Of a stretch of DNA of 64,000 bases, positions 35,593-44,046 are shown piece by piece. Where the stretch lies: NCBI GenBank assembly GCA_963737075.1, contig CAVTRI010000001.1:2523797-2587796 (forward strand). The letters are read 5' to 3'. The notes beneath the pieces were generated by a model, which saw only the letters and a list, made by a program, of their open reading frames with translations, did not search any database and had not been told where the DNA came from. The first letter of the stretch is position 1, and every line of letters begins with the position of its first letter. The position numbers and the translations under genes are program-made. This stretch comes from CAVTRI01 sp963737075 (GTDB taxonomy: Bacteria; Actinomycetota; Acidimicrobiia; Acidimicrobiales; Palsa-688).

Positions 35593-37110
35593 ATGGCTGA
35601 GCTCATCGGCGCCATCGACCAGGGCACAACCAGCACCCGGTTCATGCTCTTCGACTCGTCCGGGCAGGAGGTCGGGCGCCACCAGCTCGAACACGAGCAA
35701 ATCCTTCCCCGCGCCGGCTGGGTCGAGCACAGCCCGATCGAGATTCGGGAGCGCACCGAGACGGTCGTTCGGGTGGCGATGGCTTCAGCGCGGATCACTG
35801 CCAGCGACGTGGCCGCCGTGGGCATCACCAACCAGAGAGAGACGACGGTGGTGTGGAACCGGCGGACTGGCCGGCCATACGCGAACGCTGTCGTGTGGCA
35901 AGACACCCGCACCGACCGGGCAGTCGCCGCCCTCGCCCGTGACCGGCGGGAAGAAGACATCCGTACCCGCACCGGGCTGCCGCTCGCGACGTACTTCTCG
36001 GCGGCCAAAGTCGCCTGGATCCTCGAGCACGTGGATGGCGCCAGGCAGGACGCCGAGCGGGGCGACGCCGTGTTCGGGACGATCGACACGTGGCTCCTCT
36101 GGAACCTCACCGGCGGCCCCCAGGGAGGGGTGCATGCCACCGACCCCACAAACGCCAGCCGCACCATGCTCATGCACCTGGCCTCGCTCACTTGGGACGA
36201 CGAGCTGCTGGCCACGTTTCGGATCCCGGCAGCCATGCTGCCCGAGATCCGGCCGCCGTCCGGTCCTGCGACCTACGGGGTCACGGCCACGCACGGACCG
36301 TTCGGCGGCGAGGTGCCACTGGCGGCCGTGCTCGGCGACCAGCACGCGGCCACAGTCGGCCAGGTCTGCTTCGACGTCGGGCAGGCGAAGAACACCTATG
36401 GCACGGGCAACTTCCTCCTGCTCAACACCGGTGCTGACATCGTGCCGTCCGCCACCGGACTCCTCAGCACCGTCGCGTACCAGCTCGCCGGCCAGCCGCC
36501 GGTCTACGGGCTCGAAGGTTCTATCGCGGTCACCGGATCCGCAGTGCAATGGCTTCGCGACCAGCTCGGCATCATCTCCGGTGCGGCGGACGTCGAACCG
36601 CTCGCCCGGCAGGTGGAAGACGCCGGCGGCATCTACTTCGTGCCCGCGTTCTCCGGGCTGTTCGCCCCGCACTGGCGCCCCGACGCGCGAGGCGTGATCG
36701 TCGGCCTCTCCCGCTTCCACACCAACGCCCACCTGGCCAGGGCCACGCTGGAGGCCATCTGCTACCAGACCCGAGACGTCGTCGACGCCATGGGCTCCGA
36801 CACCGGCCGGCCTTTGCAGCTGCTCAAGGTCGACGGTGGGGTGACGGCGAACGATCTGTGCATGCAGCTCCAGGCGGACATCCTCGGCGTGCCCGTCGTT
36901 CGCCCCTCCGTGACCGAGACGACCGCGCTCGGCGCCGCCTATGCCGCTGGTCTCGCCGTAGGCGTGTGGTCTGGGCCTCACGAGCTGCTTGACAACTGGC
37001 GGGAGGACCGCCGCTGGGAGCCGACATGGAGCGACGAGCAGCGTGAGGCCGGTTACGCCGGGTGGCAGAGAGCGCTGAGCCGAAGCCTCGACTGGGTTGA
37101 TGTCACGTAG
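35593..37110 (+). CDS. glpK: Glycerol kinase
   Basis: 505 residues from ATG 35593. The FGGY-kinase motifs are complete: IGAIDQGTTSTRFMLFD, GITNQRETTVVWNRRTGRP, DTWLLWNLTGG, GTGNFLLLNTG and a C-terminal KVDGGVTANDLCMQLQAD. It phosphorylates glycerol to glycerol 3-phosphate. No glpF, glpD or glpR gene is adjacent. It lies between folC and ndk on the opposite strand, interrupting what is otherwise a leftward block, so it may have been inserted there. Confidence 0.96.
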   Translation: MAELIGAIDQGTTSTRFMLFDSSGQEVGRHQLEHEQILPRAGWVEHSPIEIRERTETVVRVAMASARITASDVAAVGITNQRETTVVWNRRTGRPYANAVVWQDTRTDRAVAALARDRREEDIRTRTGLPLATYFSAAKVAWILEHVDGARQDAERGDAVFGTIDTWLLWNLTGGPQGGVHATDPTNASRTMLMHLASLTWDDELLATFRIPAAMLPEIRPPSGPATYGVTATHGPFGGEVPLAAVLGDQHAATVGQVCFDVGQAKNTYGTGNFLLLNTGADIVPSATGLLSTVAYQLAGQPPVYGLEGSIAVTGSAVQWLRDQLGIISGAADVEPLARQVEDAGGIYFVPAFSGLFAPHWRPDARGVIVGLSRFHTNAHLARATLEAICYQTRDVVDAMGSDTGRPLQLLKVDGGVTANDLCMQLQADILGVPVVRPSVTETTALGAAYAAGLAVGVWSGPHELLDNWREDRRWEPTWSDEQREAGYAGWQRALSRSLDWVDVT

Positions 37111-37123
37111 AGGTTGAGGCTCC

Positions 37124-38425
37124 TCAGAGGCGTCCGCCCAGGAAGGCTCGGGCGGCGCCGACGACATACAACGACCCGGCGACCAGGATCAGCTCGTCGG
37201 GACGCGCTTCGGCGAAGGCACGGTCCAGCGCTTCGGGCACCGAGCCTGCGGCGACGGCCGTGGCGCCCAGATCGGCGGCCGCGGCAGCCACCGTGTCTGC
37301 CGGTTGGGCCCGCGGCGAGGGAGGGGCGCAGGCCACGACCAGCCGAGCCTTCCCTGCCGCCAGGCCGGAAAGCATCTCCGTGGGGTCTTTTCCCCGCAAC
37401 ATCCCGACGACGAGGATGCGGCCCCTGTCGGAGCCGAACTCTTCATCGACGGCGGCGATGGCCGCCTGGGCGCCGGTCACGTTCTTGGCCCCATCGAGCA
37501 CCACCAGCGGCTGGCGCCGGACCACCTCCAGGCGGCCGGGCGAGGACACCGTCGCCGCAGCTTCCCGGACCAGTGACTCTTCGATCGGGGCACCGAAGAA
37601 CGCCTCCGTCGCAGCGACCGCGAGGGTGAAGTTGCGCGCTTGGTGGGCGCCGTGGAGGTCCAGCCACACCCCCTCGTACGTCGCGCTGGGTGTGCGTAGG
37701 TCGAGGGACCGCCCGCCGACGGCCAACACGTCGCGCGTGCAGTCGAAGTCGCGGCCGATTACCCACCGTGCGGCGGCCGGCTCCGCGCAGAAGACCGCCT
37801 GTAGCTCGGGATCGGTGACGCCGAGCACGAGCGTGCTGTCGGGCTTGACGATCCCGGCCTTCTCCCGGGCGATGTCGGCCTGCGAGGGGCCGAGGAACTC
37901 CACATGGTCCCAACCGATGTTGGTCACCGCGGCCACCGTGCCGTCCACCACGTTGGTGGCGTCCCAGCGGCCGCCGAGCCCGACCTCGCACACCACGACG
38001 TCCACTGGCCGGTCTGCGAACCACCGCAGGGCGGCCCCGGTCAGGATCTCGAACCACGTCAGGTGAGCAGCTCCCATGAGCGATTCGAGCGCCCGGAGGT
38101 CGGAGAGCACCTCGGCTAGCTCCCGGTCGGCGATCGGCTCGCCGTTGACGGCCATGCGCTCGTTCACACGCTCCAGATGGGGACTCGTGTATGTGCCGAC
38201 GGTCAGGCCCTTGGTCATCAGCAGCCTGGTCACCGCCCACGCCGTCGACGTCTTCCCGTTGGTCCCGGTGATGTGCACCACCGGGGTGGCCGCCTCGGGG
38301 TGACCGAGCAGGTCGACCAGAGTGCGCATCCGGTCGAGCGTCGGGATCGTCGGCCGGTGGTCGGCCAGCATCCGCTCGAGGTTCTGGTGGCCGTCCAGCC
38401 AGGCCAGGGCGTCACCGAGGTCCAT
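37124..38425 (-). CDS. folC: Bifunctional folylpolyglutamate/dihydrofolate synthase
   Basis: 433 residues from ATG 38425. Mur-ligase-type ATP site HITGTNGKTSTAWAV, SPHLERVNERM, NIGWDHVEFLG and the C-terminal domain with LDGAKNVTGAQAAI (an Asn replaces the common Pro-His of the DGAHNP motif). It adds glutamate to folates. The frame is open 270 bp upstream through a GC-rich tandem repeat that is not part of the gene. Convergent with glpK, 13 bp apart. Confidence 0.94.
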   Translation of the reverse strand: MDLGDALAWLDGHQNLERMLADHRPTIPTLDRMRTLVDLLGHPEAATPVVHITGTNGKTSTAWAVTRLLMTKGLTVGTYTSPHLERVNERMAVNGEPIADRELAEVLSDLRALESLMGAAHLTWFEILTGAALRWFADRPVDVVVCEVGLGGRWDATNVVDGTVAAVTNIGWDHVEFLGPSQADIAREKAGIVKPDSTLVLGVTDPELQAVFCAEPAAARWVIGRDFDCTRDVLAVGGRSLDLRTPSATYEGVWLDLHGAHQARNFTLAVAATEAFFGAPIEESLVREAAATVSSPGRLEVVRRQPLVVLDGAKNVTGAQAAIAAVDEEFGSDRGRILVVGMLRGKDPTEMLSGLAAGKARLVVACAPPSPRAQPADTVAAAAADLGATAVAAGSVPEALDRAFAEARPDELILVAGSLYVVGAARAFLGGRL

Positions 38426-38460
38426 AGCTACTCCGGGCTGGGTCCTGCTGCGCCGGATCG

Positions 38461-38568
38461 GGGCGGGTCCTGTCGCCGTGGCCGAGCGGGGCGGGTCCTG
38501 TCGCCGTGGCGAGCGGGGCGGGTCCTGTCGCCGTGGCCGAGCGGGGCGGGTCCTGTCGCCGTGGCCGG
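38461..38568. repeat. Four tandem 27-28-bp intergenic repeats
   Basis: Units starting at 38461, 38488, 38515 and 38543 share GGGCGGGTCCTGTCGCCGTG followed by GCCGAGC or GCGAGC. The units are contiguous, with no spacers. The 339-bp folC-clpX gap (38426-38764) contains only these and the repeat that follows. No gene is supported. One related unit (GGGTCTGTCGCCGTG) lies at about 29206 in the rodA gap. Confidence 0.85.
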
Positions 38569-38630
38569 ACCCCTCCCACCTCGCTTCGCTCGGCGGGCCC
38601 CTCCCCACGGCGCCACCCGCCCCTCGGCCC
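38567..38630. repeat. Dispersed GC-rich intergenic repeat, copy B
   Basis: GGACCCCTCCCACC, a variable part (TCGCTTCGCTC), GGCGGGCCCCTCCCCACGG and CGCCACCCGCCCCTC, matching copy A at 29222-29285. Two more degenerate CACGGCGC(C/G)ACCC units lie near 38651 and 38697. Confidence 0.7.
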
Positions 38631-38764
38631 TCGCCTCGGGATGCCGTCTCCACGGCGCGACCCGGCCCTCGGCCCACTGCCCGGGACGCCGTCCCCACGG
38701 CGCCACCCGCCCCTCGGCCCCCGCCTCGGCACCGCCCCGGCCTGTGAGTGTTTCGCGCGAGGGG

Positions 38765-40042
38765 TCAGCTGGCTGCCCGGCGCGGCCGAGATTCCTTGCG
38801 GACCTGCTCAGCGCGGGGCAGCAGGGTCGGCGCCACCCGCTCCAGCACCACCGAACGGTCCACGACGCACTGACCGACGTCGTTGCGGCTCGGCAGGTCG
38901 TACATGACCTCGAGCAGGACTTCCTCCAGGATGGCCCGCAGACCGCGGGCGCCGGTCCCTCGAAGCAGCGCTTGCTCGGCGACGGCTTCCAGGGCGTCCT
39001 CGCTGAGCACGAGCTCGACGTTGTCCAGCTCGAACACCCGCCGGTACTGCTTGACCAGCGCATTCTTGGGCTCGACCAGAATGCGCACCAACGCGTCCCT
39101 GTCGAGGTTGGACACCGCTCCGATCACCGGCAGGCGTCCGACGAACTCGGGGATGAGTCCGAACTTGAGCAGGTCCTCCGGCAGGACCTGGCCGAGCAGG
39201 TCGGTCTCTCCCCGCTCGGTGGCCCGGCGGATGTCGGCCCGGAAGCCGATCCCTTGGCGGCCGAGCCGGCTCTCGATGATCCGGTCCAAACCGGCGAACG
39301 CCCCGCCGCAGATGAACAGGATGTTGGTGGTATCGATCTGGATGAACTCCTGGTGGGGATGCTTCCGGCCGCCCTGGGGCGGCACTGAGGCGGTGGTCCC
39401 TTCCAGGATTTTCAGCAGCGCCTGTTGAACTCCCTCACCAGACACGTCTCGGGTGATCGACGGGTTTTCGCTCTTACGGGCGATCTTGTCGATCTCGTCG
39501 ATGTAAATGATCCCTGACTCGGCCTTCTTGACGTCGTAATCCGCGGCCTGGATGAGCTTGAGCAGGATGTTTTCCACGTCCTCACCCACGTAGCCCGCCT
39601 CGGTAAGGGCGGTGGCGTCGGCGATGGCAAACGGGACGTTGAGCATGCGAGCCAAGGTCTGGGCCAGGAACGTCTTTCCGCACCCGGTCGGGCCGAGCAG
39701 GAGGATGTTCGACTTCTGTAGCTCGACGTCAGCGTCGGTGTACCCCCCGGACTGGACCCGCTTGTAGTGGTTGTACACGGCGACGGACAGGATCTTTTTG
39801 GCCCGCTCCTGCCCGACGACGTAGTCATTGAGAAAGGTGAAGATTTCCGCCGGTTTCGGGAGCTCCTCGAAATGAACCTCAGAGCTCTCGGAAAGCTCTT
39901 CCTCGATGATGTCGTTGCAGAGGTCGATGCACTCGTCACAGATGTAGACACCAGGGCCGGCGATCAGCTTTTTGACCTGCTTTTGTGACTTCCCGCAGAA
40001 CGAGCACTTCACCAGGTCGCTCGACTCCCCGAACTTGGCCAA
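38765..40042 (-). CDS. clpX: ATP-dependent Clp protease ATPase subunit ClpX
   Basis: 425 residues. The N-terminal zinc-binding domain has CSFCGKSQKQVKKL and YICDECIDLC. The AAA+ module has Walker A GPTGCGKT, Walker B IIYIDEIDKIA and sensor motifs, and the C-terminal domain is complete. It unfolds substrates for ClpP. 17 bp after clpP on the same strand, so tig-clpP-clpX form an operon. Confidence 0.97.
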   Translation of the reverse strand: MAKFGESSDLVKCSFCGKSQKQVKKLIAGPGVYICDECIDLCNDIIEEELSESSEVHFEELPKPAEIFTFLNDYVVGQERAKKILSVAVYNHYKRVQSGGYTDADVELQKSNILLLGPTGCGKTFLAQTLARMLNVPFAIADATALTEAGYVGEDVENILLKLIQAADYDVKKAESGIIYIDEIDKIARKSENPSITRDVSGEGVQQALLKILEGTTASVPPQGGRKHPHQEFIQIDTTNILFICGGAFAGLDRIIESRLGRQGIGFRADIRRATERGETDLLGQVLPEDLLKFGLIPEFVGRLPVIGAVSNLDRDALVRILVEPKNALVKQYRRVFELDNVELVLSEDALEAVAEQALLRGTGARGLRAILEEVLLEVMYDLPSRNDVGQCVVDRSVVLERVAPTLLPRAEQVRKESRPRRAAS

Positions 40043-40059
40043 TGCTGATCCCCCCGATC

Positions 40060-40695
40060 TCAGGCCACGCCGGCCGCTTGCGGGAGCGCGGCCAGCTCGC
40101 GTGCGGTGATCACTTCGTCGATGATGCCGTATTCGCGCGCCTCATCGGCGCTCATAATGAAGTCTCTGTCGGTGTCGGCAGCTACCTTGTCGACGGGCTG
40201 GCCGGTGTCGTTGGCGACCATCTGGTTGAGCAGGTCGCGCATCCGGATGATCTCCTTGGCCTGGATCTCGATGTCAGCCGCCTGGCCGGCCGCACCGCCG
40301 TACGGCTGGTGGATGAGGATGCGAGCGTGCGGCAGGGCGAACCGCTTACCGCCACTGCCCCCGGCCAGAATGACCGCCGCTGCTGACGCCGCCTGGCCGT
40401 AGCAGAACGTCGATATGTCATTCTTGACGAACTTCATGGTGTCGTAGATCGCGAACAAGGCCGTGATCTCGCCGCCCGGTGAGTTGATGTAGAGGCTGAT
40501 GTCCTTGTCCGCGTTCTTGTACTCGAGGTACAGGAGTTGTGCGCACACCGCGTTGGCCACGTAGTCGTCGATCGGTGTCCCGAGGAACACGATGTTTTCC
40601 TCGAGCATCCGCGAAAACAGGTCGTAACCGCGCTCTCCCCGGTTGGTCTGCTCGAAGATCCCCGGGATGTGGTATTGGGCGACGGGGTTGATCAC
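40060..40695 (-). CDS. clpP: ATP-dependent Clp protease proteolytic subunit ClpP
   Basis: 211 residues from GTG 40695, which overlaps the tig stop (GTGA). The catalytic triad is Ser104 (GQAASAAA), His129 (ILIHQPYGG) and Asp178 (DTDRDF), spaced as in E. coli ClpP. The N-terminal HIPG-containing segment may include a short propeptide. Only one clpP is present, whereas many actinobacteria have two adjacent copies. Confidence 0.96.
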   Translation of the reverse strand: MINPVAQYHIPGIFEQTNRGERGYDLFSRMLEENIVFLGTPIDDYVANAVCAQLLYLEYKNADKDISLYINSPGGEITALFAIYDTMKFVKNDISTFCYGQAASAAAVILAGGSGGKRFALPHARILIHQPYGGAAGQAADIEIQAKEIIRMRDLLNQMVANDTGQPVDKVAADTDRDFIMSADEAREYGIIDEVITARELAALPQAAGVA

Positions 40696-42041
40696 GCTTG
40701 TTCGCCCTCCTCGGGCGGTGTCTCCGCAGGCTCTCCGGGTTCCAGGTCGAGAAGCGCACGGTCGATGGGGTGGCCTTCGGCATCGACGATCTCGACGTGC
40801 TCGAGCAGCCACTCCATGGCCTTGGTCTTCTTCAGGTCCGAGCGTACCGCGGGCATCTGGTCTGTGCGGTCGAGGTTCCGCCGAAGATCCGTGGGTTTCA
40901 TCTCGTAGCGTTGCGCCAGGCGCTCGATCTCGGCGTCGACGTCCTCGTCCGTAACTGCGAGTCCCTCGGCCTCGGCGACCGCCCGCAGCGCGAGGTCGGC
41001 CTGGACGGCGGGCACCGCGCCACGCCGTAGGTCCTCGACCACCTCATCCCGGGACTGCCCCGTGGCCTCCAGGTACTGGTCCAGGGTCGCTCCCTGCGAT
41101 TCGAGGCGGTGGCCAAGGTCGTGGGCCCGGCGCTCGAGCTCAGCGTCCACCAGCGCCTTGGGCGGATCGGCGTCGACGAGCTGGACGAGGGCCTCAACGG
41201 TGCCCGAGCGGAGCGCCATCGTGGCCTGGACCCGCTTGACCAGGCCCAGACGTTTCGAAATGTCCGCCCGCAGCTCCTCGACGGTGTCGAACTCGGAGGC
41301 CTCCTCCGCCCACTCGTCGGTGACCTCCGGCAGGACCTTTTCCTTGACGTCCTTGACCAGCGCCTTGAAGCTCACCGGCCCGTCCGGCAGCTGGGCGTCG
41401 AAGGCGAAGATGTCACCGACGCGGGCGCCCTGGAGCTGCACATCGAGCTCGGGCAGCACGGTGCCGCTGCCTAGCTCGTAGAGGAAATCATCGGTCGTCA
41501 TTCCTGGCACGGGCTCACCGTTGCGCCGGCCGTCGAGGTCCACGGTGAGGTGATCGCCGTCGCGGGCGGGGCGCTCGACCGGTTCGAGCCGCCCGAAGTT
41601 GTTACGCAACCGGTCGACTTGGGCGTCGATCTCCTCGTCAGTCACCTCGGGGCTAGGGATGGTGACCCGTAACCCTCCGTACCCGGCTAGCTGGAGCTGG
41701 GGGCGGACCTCGACCACGGCGTCGAACGCGACCGGCCCCTGCTCCTGGCCGGCCGTGATGTCGATATCGGGTGCCGCGATGGCGTCGACATCGTGGTCTC
41801 GCAAGGCCTGCGCGTAGTAGTCGGGAAGGGCCTCACGCAAAGCCTCAGCTCGCCCGGTCTCTTTGCCCAGGCGGGCCTCGAGAAGGCGGCGAGGCGCCCT
41901 CCCCGGGCGAAATCCGGGGACGCGCACTTCTCGGGCGATCTTTTTGAACGCGGCGTCGATGGCCCGCTCGAACTCCTGCTCGTCGACCTCAATCGAGAGC
42001 TTCACCTTGTTGCCCTCGAGGGGCTCGACGACGGCTTTCAT
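40692..42041 (-). CDS. tig: Trigger factor
   Basis: 449 residues. The ribosome-binding domain carries the signature FRPGRAPRRLLEARLG (FRxGxxP type) near residue 44. A PPIase FKBP-like domain (about 150-240) and a long helical C-terminal domain with an acidic tail follow. Co-translational chaperone and prolyl isomerase. First gene of tig-clpP-clpX. Confidence 0.95.
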   Translation of the reverse strand: MKAVVEPLEGNKVKLSIEVDEQEFERAIDAAFKKIAREVRVPGFRPGRAPRRLLEARLGKETGRAEALREALPDYYAQALRDHDVDAIAAPDIDITAGQEQGPVAFDAVVEVRPQLQLAGYGGLRVTIPSPEVTDEEIDAQVDRLRNNFGRLEPVERPARDGDHLTVDLDGRRNGEPVPGMTTDDFLYELGSGTVLPELDVQLQGARVGDIFAFDAQLPDGPVSFKALVKDVKEKVLPEVTDEWAEEASEFDTVEELRADISKRLGLVKRVQATMALRSGTVEALVQLVDADPPKALVDAELERRAHDLGHRLESQGATLDQYLEATGQSRDEVVEDLRRGAVPAVQADLALRAVAEAEGLAVTDEDVDAEIERLAQRYEMKPTDLRRNLDRTDQMPAVRSDLKKTKAMEWLLEHVEIVDAEGHPIDRALLDLEPGEPAETPPEEGEQA

Positions 42042-42087
42042 AACAGGGCCGGCAGTTTACCGGTAGCCACTAGGCTCCAAGCGCGTC

Positions 42088-42159
42088 CGGGGAGTGGCGC
42101 AGTGGTAGCGCACCTGCTTTGGGAGCAGGGGGTCGCGGGTTCAAGTCCCGCCTCCCCGA
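42088..42159 (+). tRNA. tRNA-Pro (TGG anticodon)
   Basis: 72 nt cloverleaf: acceptor CGGGGAG pairs with CTCCCCG, D-arm GCGCAGTGGTAGCGC, anticodon arm CCTGC-TTTGGGA-GCAGG with anticodon TGG, T-arm GCGGGTTCAAGTCCCGC. The 3' CCA is not encoded. Confidence 0.96.
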
Positions 42160-42183
42160 CCGCAGTACCATCGCGGGCTCCTC

Positions 42184-42255
42184 GCGGGTGTAGCTCAATG
42201 GCCAGAGTCTCTGCCTTCCAAGCAGATGATGCGGGTTCGATTCCCGTCACCCGCT
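42184..42255 (+). tRNA. tRNA-Gly (TCC anticodon)
   Basis: 72 nt: acceptor GCGGGTG pairs with CACCCGC, anticodon loop CTTCCAA with TCC, T-arm GCGGGTTCGATTCCCGT. The 3' CCA is not encoded. 24 bp after tRNA-Pro and probably cotranscribed. Confidence 0.96.
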
Positions 42256-42322
42256 CGCTCCGCCTGGCTCGTGGTACATGCGCTCCCCGCGCGGGCCAAG
42301 TGAGGTTGAGACGGTAAGGTCC

Positions 42323-43975
42323 ATGACCCTGATTCGCCCCCGTTTCTGGCCGCGCCTCACCTGTGGCTTGGTCGCGTTCGCCTCGCTGGCCGGGGCGTCC
42401 CTCGGGCTCGGGCACGCGGCGTCCGCCAGCACGGCGGCGCCGGTGACCTGGTCCACCCTCAACACCCCGGTCAGCCCGCCGGGGGTCGTGGGCGCAGCAT
42501 CGGCTTACGACGCCGATGTCGGGCAGATGGTGCTGTTCGGCGGAACGACCGCGACCGGTGCCCTGTCAGGCACGACGTGGCTCTGGGATGGCACGACCTG
42601 GACAGCGGCGCCGTCCGTCGCCGCGCAGCCGGCAGCGCGCACGCTGGCGTCGATGGCATTCGATCCCTACCGTCACCAACTGATCCTGTTCGGGGGTGAG
42701 GGCGCCGGTGGAACGTTGCTCGACGACACCTGGGCATGGAACGGTGCGTCTTGGTACGAGTTCAGCGACGTCAGCTCCGGAGCGCCACCGCCGCGCGCCG
42801 CCGCCGCCTTTGGCTACGACGGGTCGCGCAACCTCGTCCTGTTCGGCGGCATGGGAAGCAGCGCCGGCTCAGCGTCGTCAGCCGCAGCCCCGTCCGTCCG
42901 TTCAAGTGTTGCGGTCAACGACACCTGGGTGTGGAACGGCTCGCGCTGGACCGATACGCACACGGCTGCCAGCCCGCCAGCACGCGCCGGGGCGGCCGTG
43001 GCGTCAGGCAGCGGCAGCCACCCGATGACCTTGTTCGGCGGGTCGGCTACACCGATCTCCGTAGCGGGGAAGACGCCGTCGCCGCTCGGGGACACGTGGG
43101 AGTGGACCGGCGGCACCTGGGCGCCGCAGACACCTGCGAGCAGCCCGCCATCCCGGTACGCCGGCATCTTCAGCTACGACGCCGCCGTCAACGCGTCGGT
43201 GCTGTTCGGGGGGGCCAGCACGACGGGGGCGCTCGATGACACCTGGGCGTGGGATGGGAAGACCTGGAGCGCCTTGCAGGTCCCGAAAGCGCCCGCGGCT
43301 CGCAGCGGGGCGGCCGGCCAGTATGACGCCGCCAGCCGGCAGCTCGTCCTGTTTGGGGGAGCCGGGGCGTCCCGTGCGCCGCGATCCGACACCGCCGTGT
43401 TGACCGCGACGGCTCCGGTCTCCCTCACCCCGCAGTCCGGGGCGGGTACCACGACCGGGGGATCCGCTCCGACGACCGGCGGCAGCGCAGGGGCGCCCGG
43501 GAGCAGTACGCCATCCGGTGCCAGCCGCATCTCGCCACTACCGCCGTCGGCGACCACCGCGGCCCCGACCGCTGGGCCCAGCAACTCACCCCGCAAGGTG
43601 CACCCCGGGGACGTCGTTATCCTCAGCGGCTCTGGCTTCGAGCCCGGCGCAACGATCGTCATCACGTTCCATTCCGCTCCGCTCGTCGTGGGCACCACGA
43701 GCGTCGCTCCCAACGGGACCTTCAGCGCCACGGTGACGGTGCCCGCCCACGCGTCCGCGGGGGATCACTCCTTCGAAGCGGCAGGACCCGGGGTCAACGG
43801 CCACACCGTCTCGCAGTCGACGCCGGTGCGGGTGGTGGCCGTCTCCGGGTCAGGGGCGACCAGCTCAAAGGAGAAGCTGGCTATGGTCGGCATCGCGTTG
43901 GCTATTCCTGGCCTGAGCTGGTTGGTGCTCAGCGTGCGGACCCGGGTCCATCGGCGCGGGGTGGCGCGTACCTAA
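42323..43975 (+). CDS. Secreted kelch-repeat protein with C-terminal membrane anchor
   Basis: 550 residues from ATG 42323 (GGTAAGGT upstream). A signal peptide (LVAFASLAGASLGLGHAASAS) is followed by six or so kelch-type blades, each with an LFGG motif and a DTW.W(N/D)G..W strand. A Gly/Ser/Thr/Pro linker comes next, then a beta-sandwich domain (VHPGDVVILSGSGFEPGATIVITFHS) resembling IPT-like modules. The protein ends in a membrane helix (MVGIALAIPGLSWLVLSV) and a basic tail. Probably surface-anchored, binding a carbohydrate or protein ligand. The GH8 lipoprotein gene follows by 71 bp. Confidence 0.85.
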   Translation: MTLIRPRFWPRLTCGLVAFASLAGASLGLGHAASASTAAPVTWSTLNTPVSPPGVVGAASAYDADVGQMVLFGGTTATGALSGTTWLWDGTTWTAAPSVAAQPAARTLASMAFDPYRHQLILFGGEGAGGTLLDDTWAWNGASWYEFSDVSSGAPPPRAAAAFGYDGSRNLVLFGGMGSSAGSASSAAAPSVRSSVAVNDTWVWNGSRWTDTHTAASPPARAGAAVASGSGSHPMTLFGGSATPISVAGKTPSPLGDTWEWTGGTWAPQTPASSPPSRYAGIFSYDAAVNASVLFGGASTTGALDDTWAWDGKTWSALQVPKAPAARSGAAGQYDAASRQLVLFGGAGASRAPRSDTAVLTATAPVSLTPQSGAGTTTGGSAPTTGGSAGAPGSSTPSGASRISPLPPSATTAAPTAGPSNSPRKVHPGDVVILSGSGFEPGATIVITFHSAPLVVGTTSVAPNGTFSATVTVPAHASAGDHSFEAAGPGVNGHTVSQSTPVRVVAVSGSGATSSKEKLAMVGIALAIPGLSWLVLSVRTRVHRRGVART

Positions 43976-44046
43976 CGGGCGAGGGTCGTCCGCGGGCACC
44001 TGGCAACTCTTCTGTTTGAAGTCCGCTCGCGACTGGGTACAGCCCG

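Noticed and set aside
38461..38568. CRISPR array
   Set aside because: The 27-28-bp units are contiguous with no spacers and no cas genes are present.
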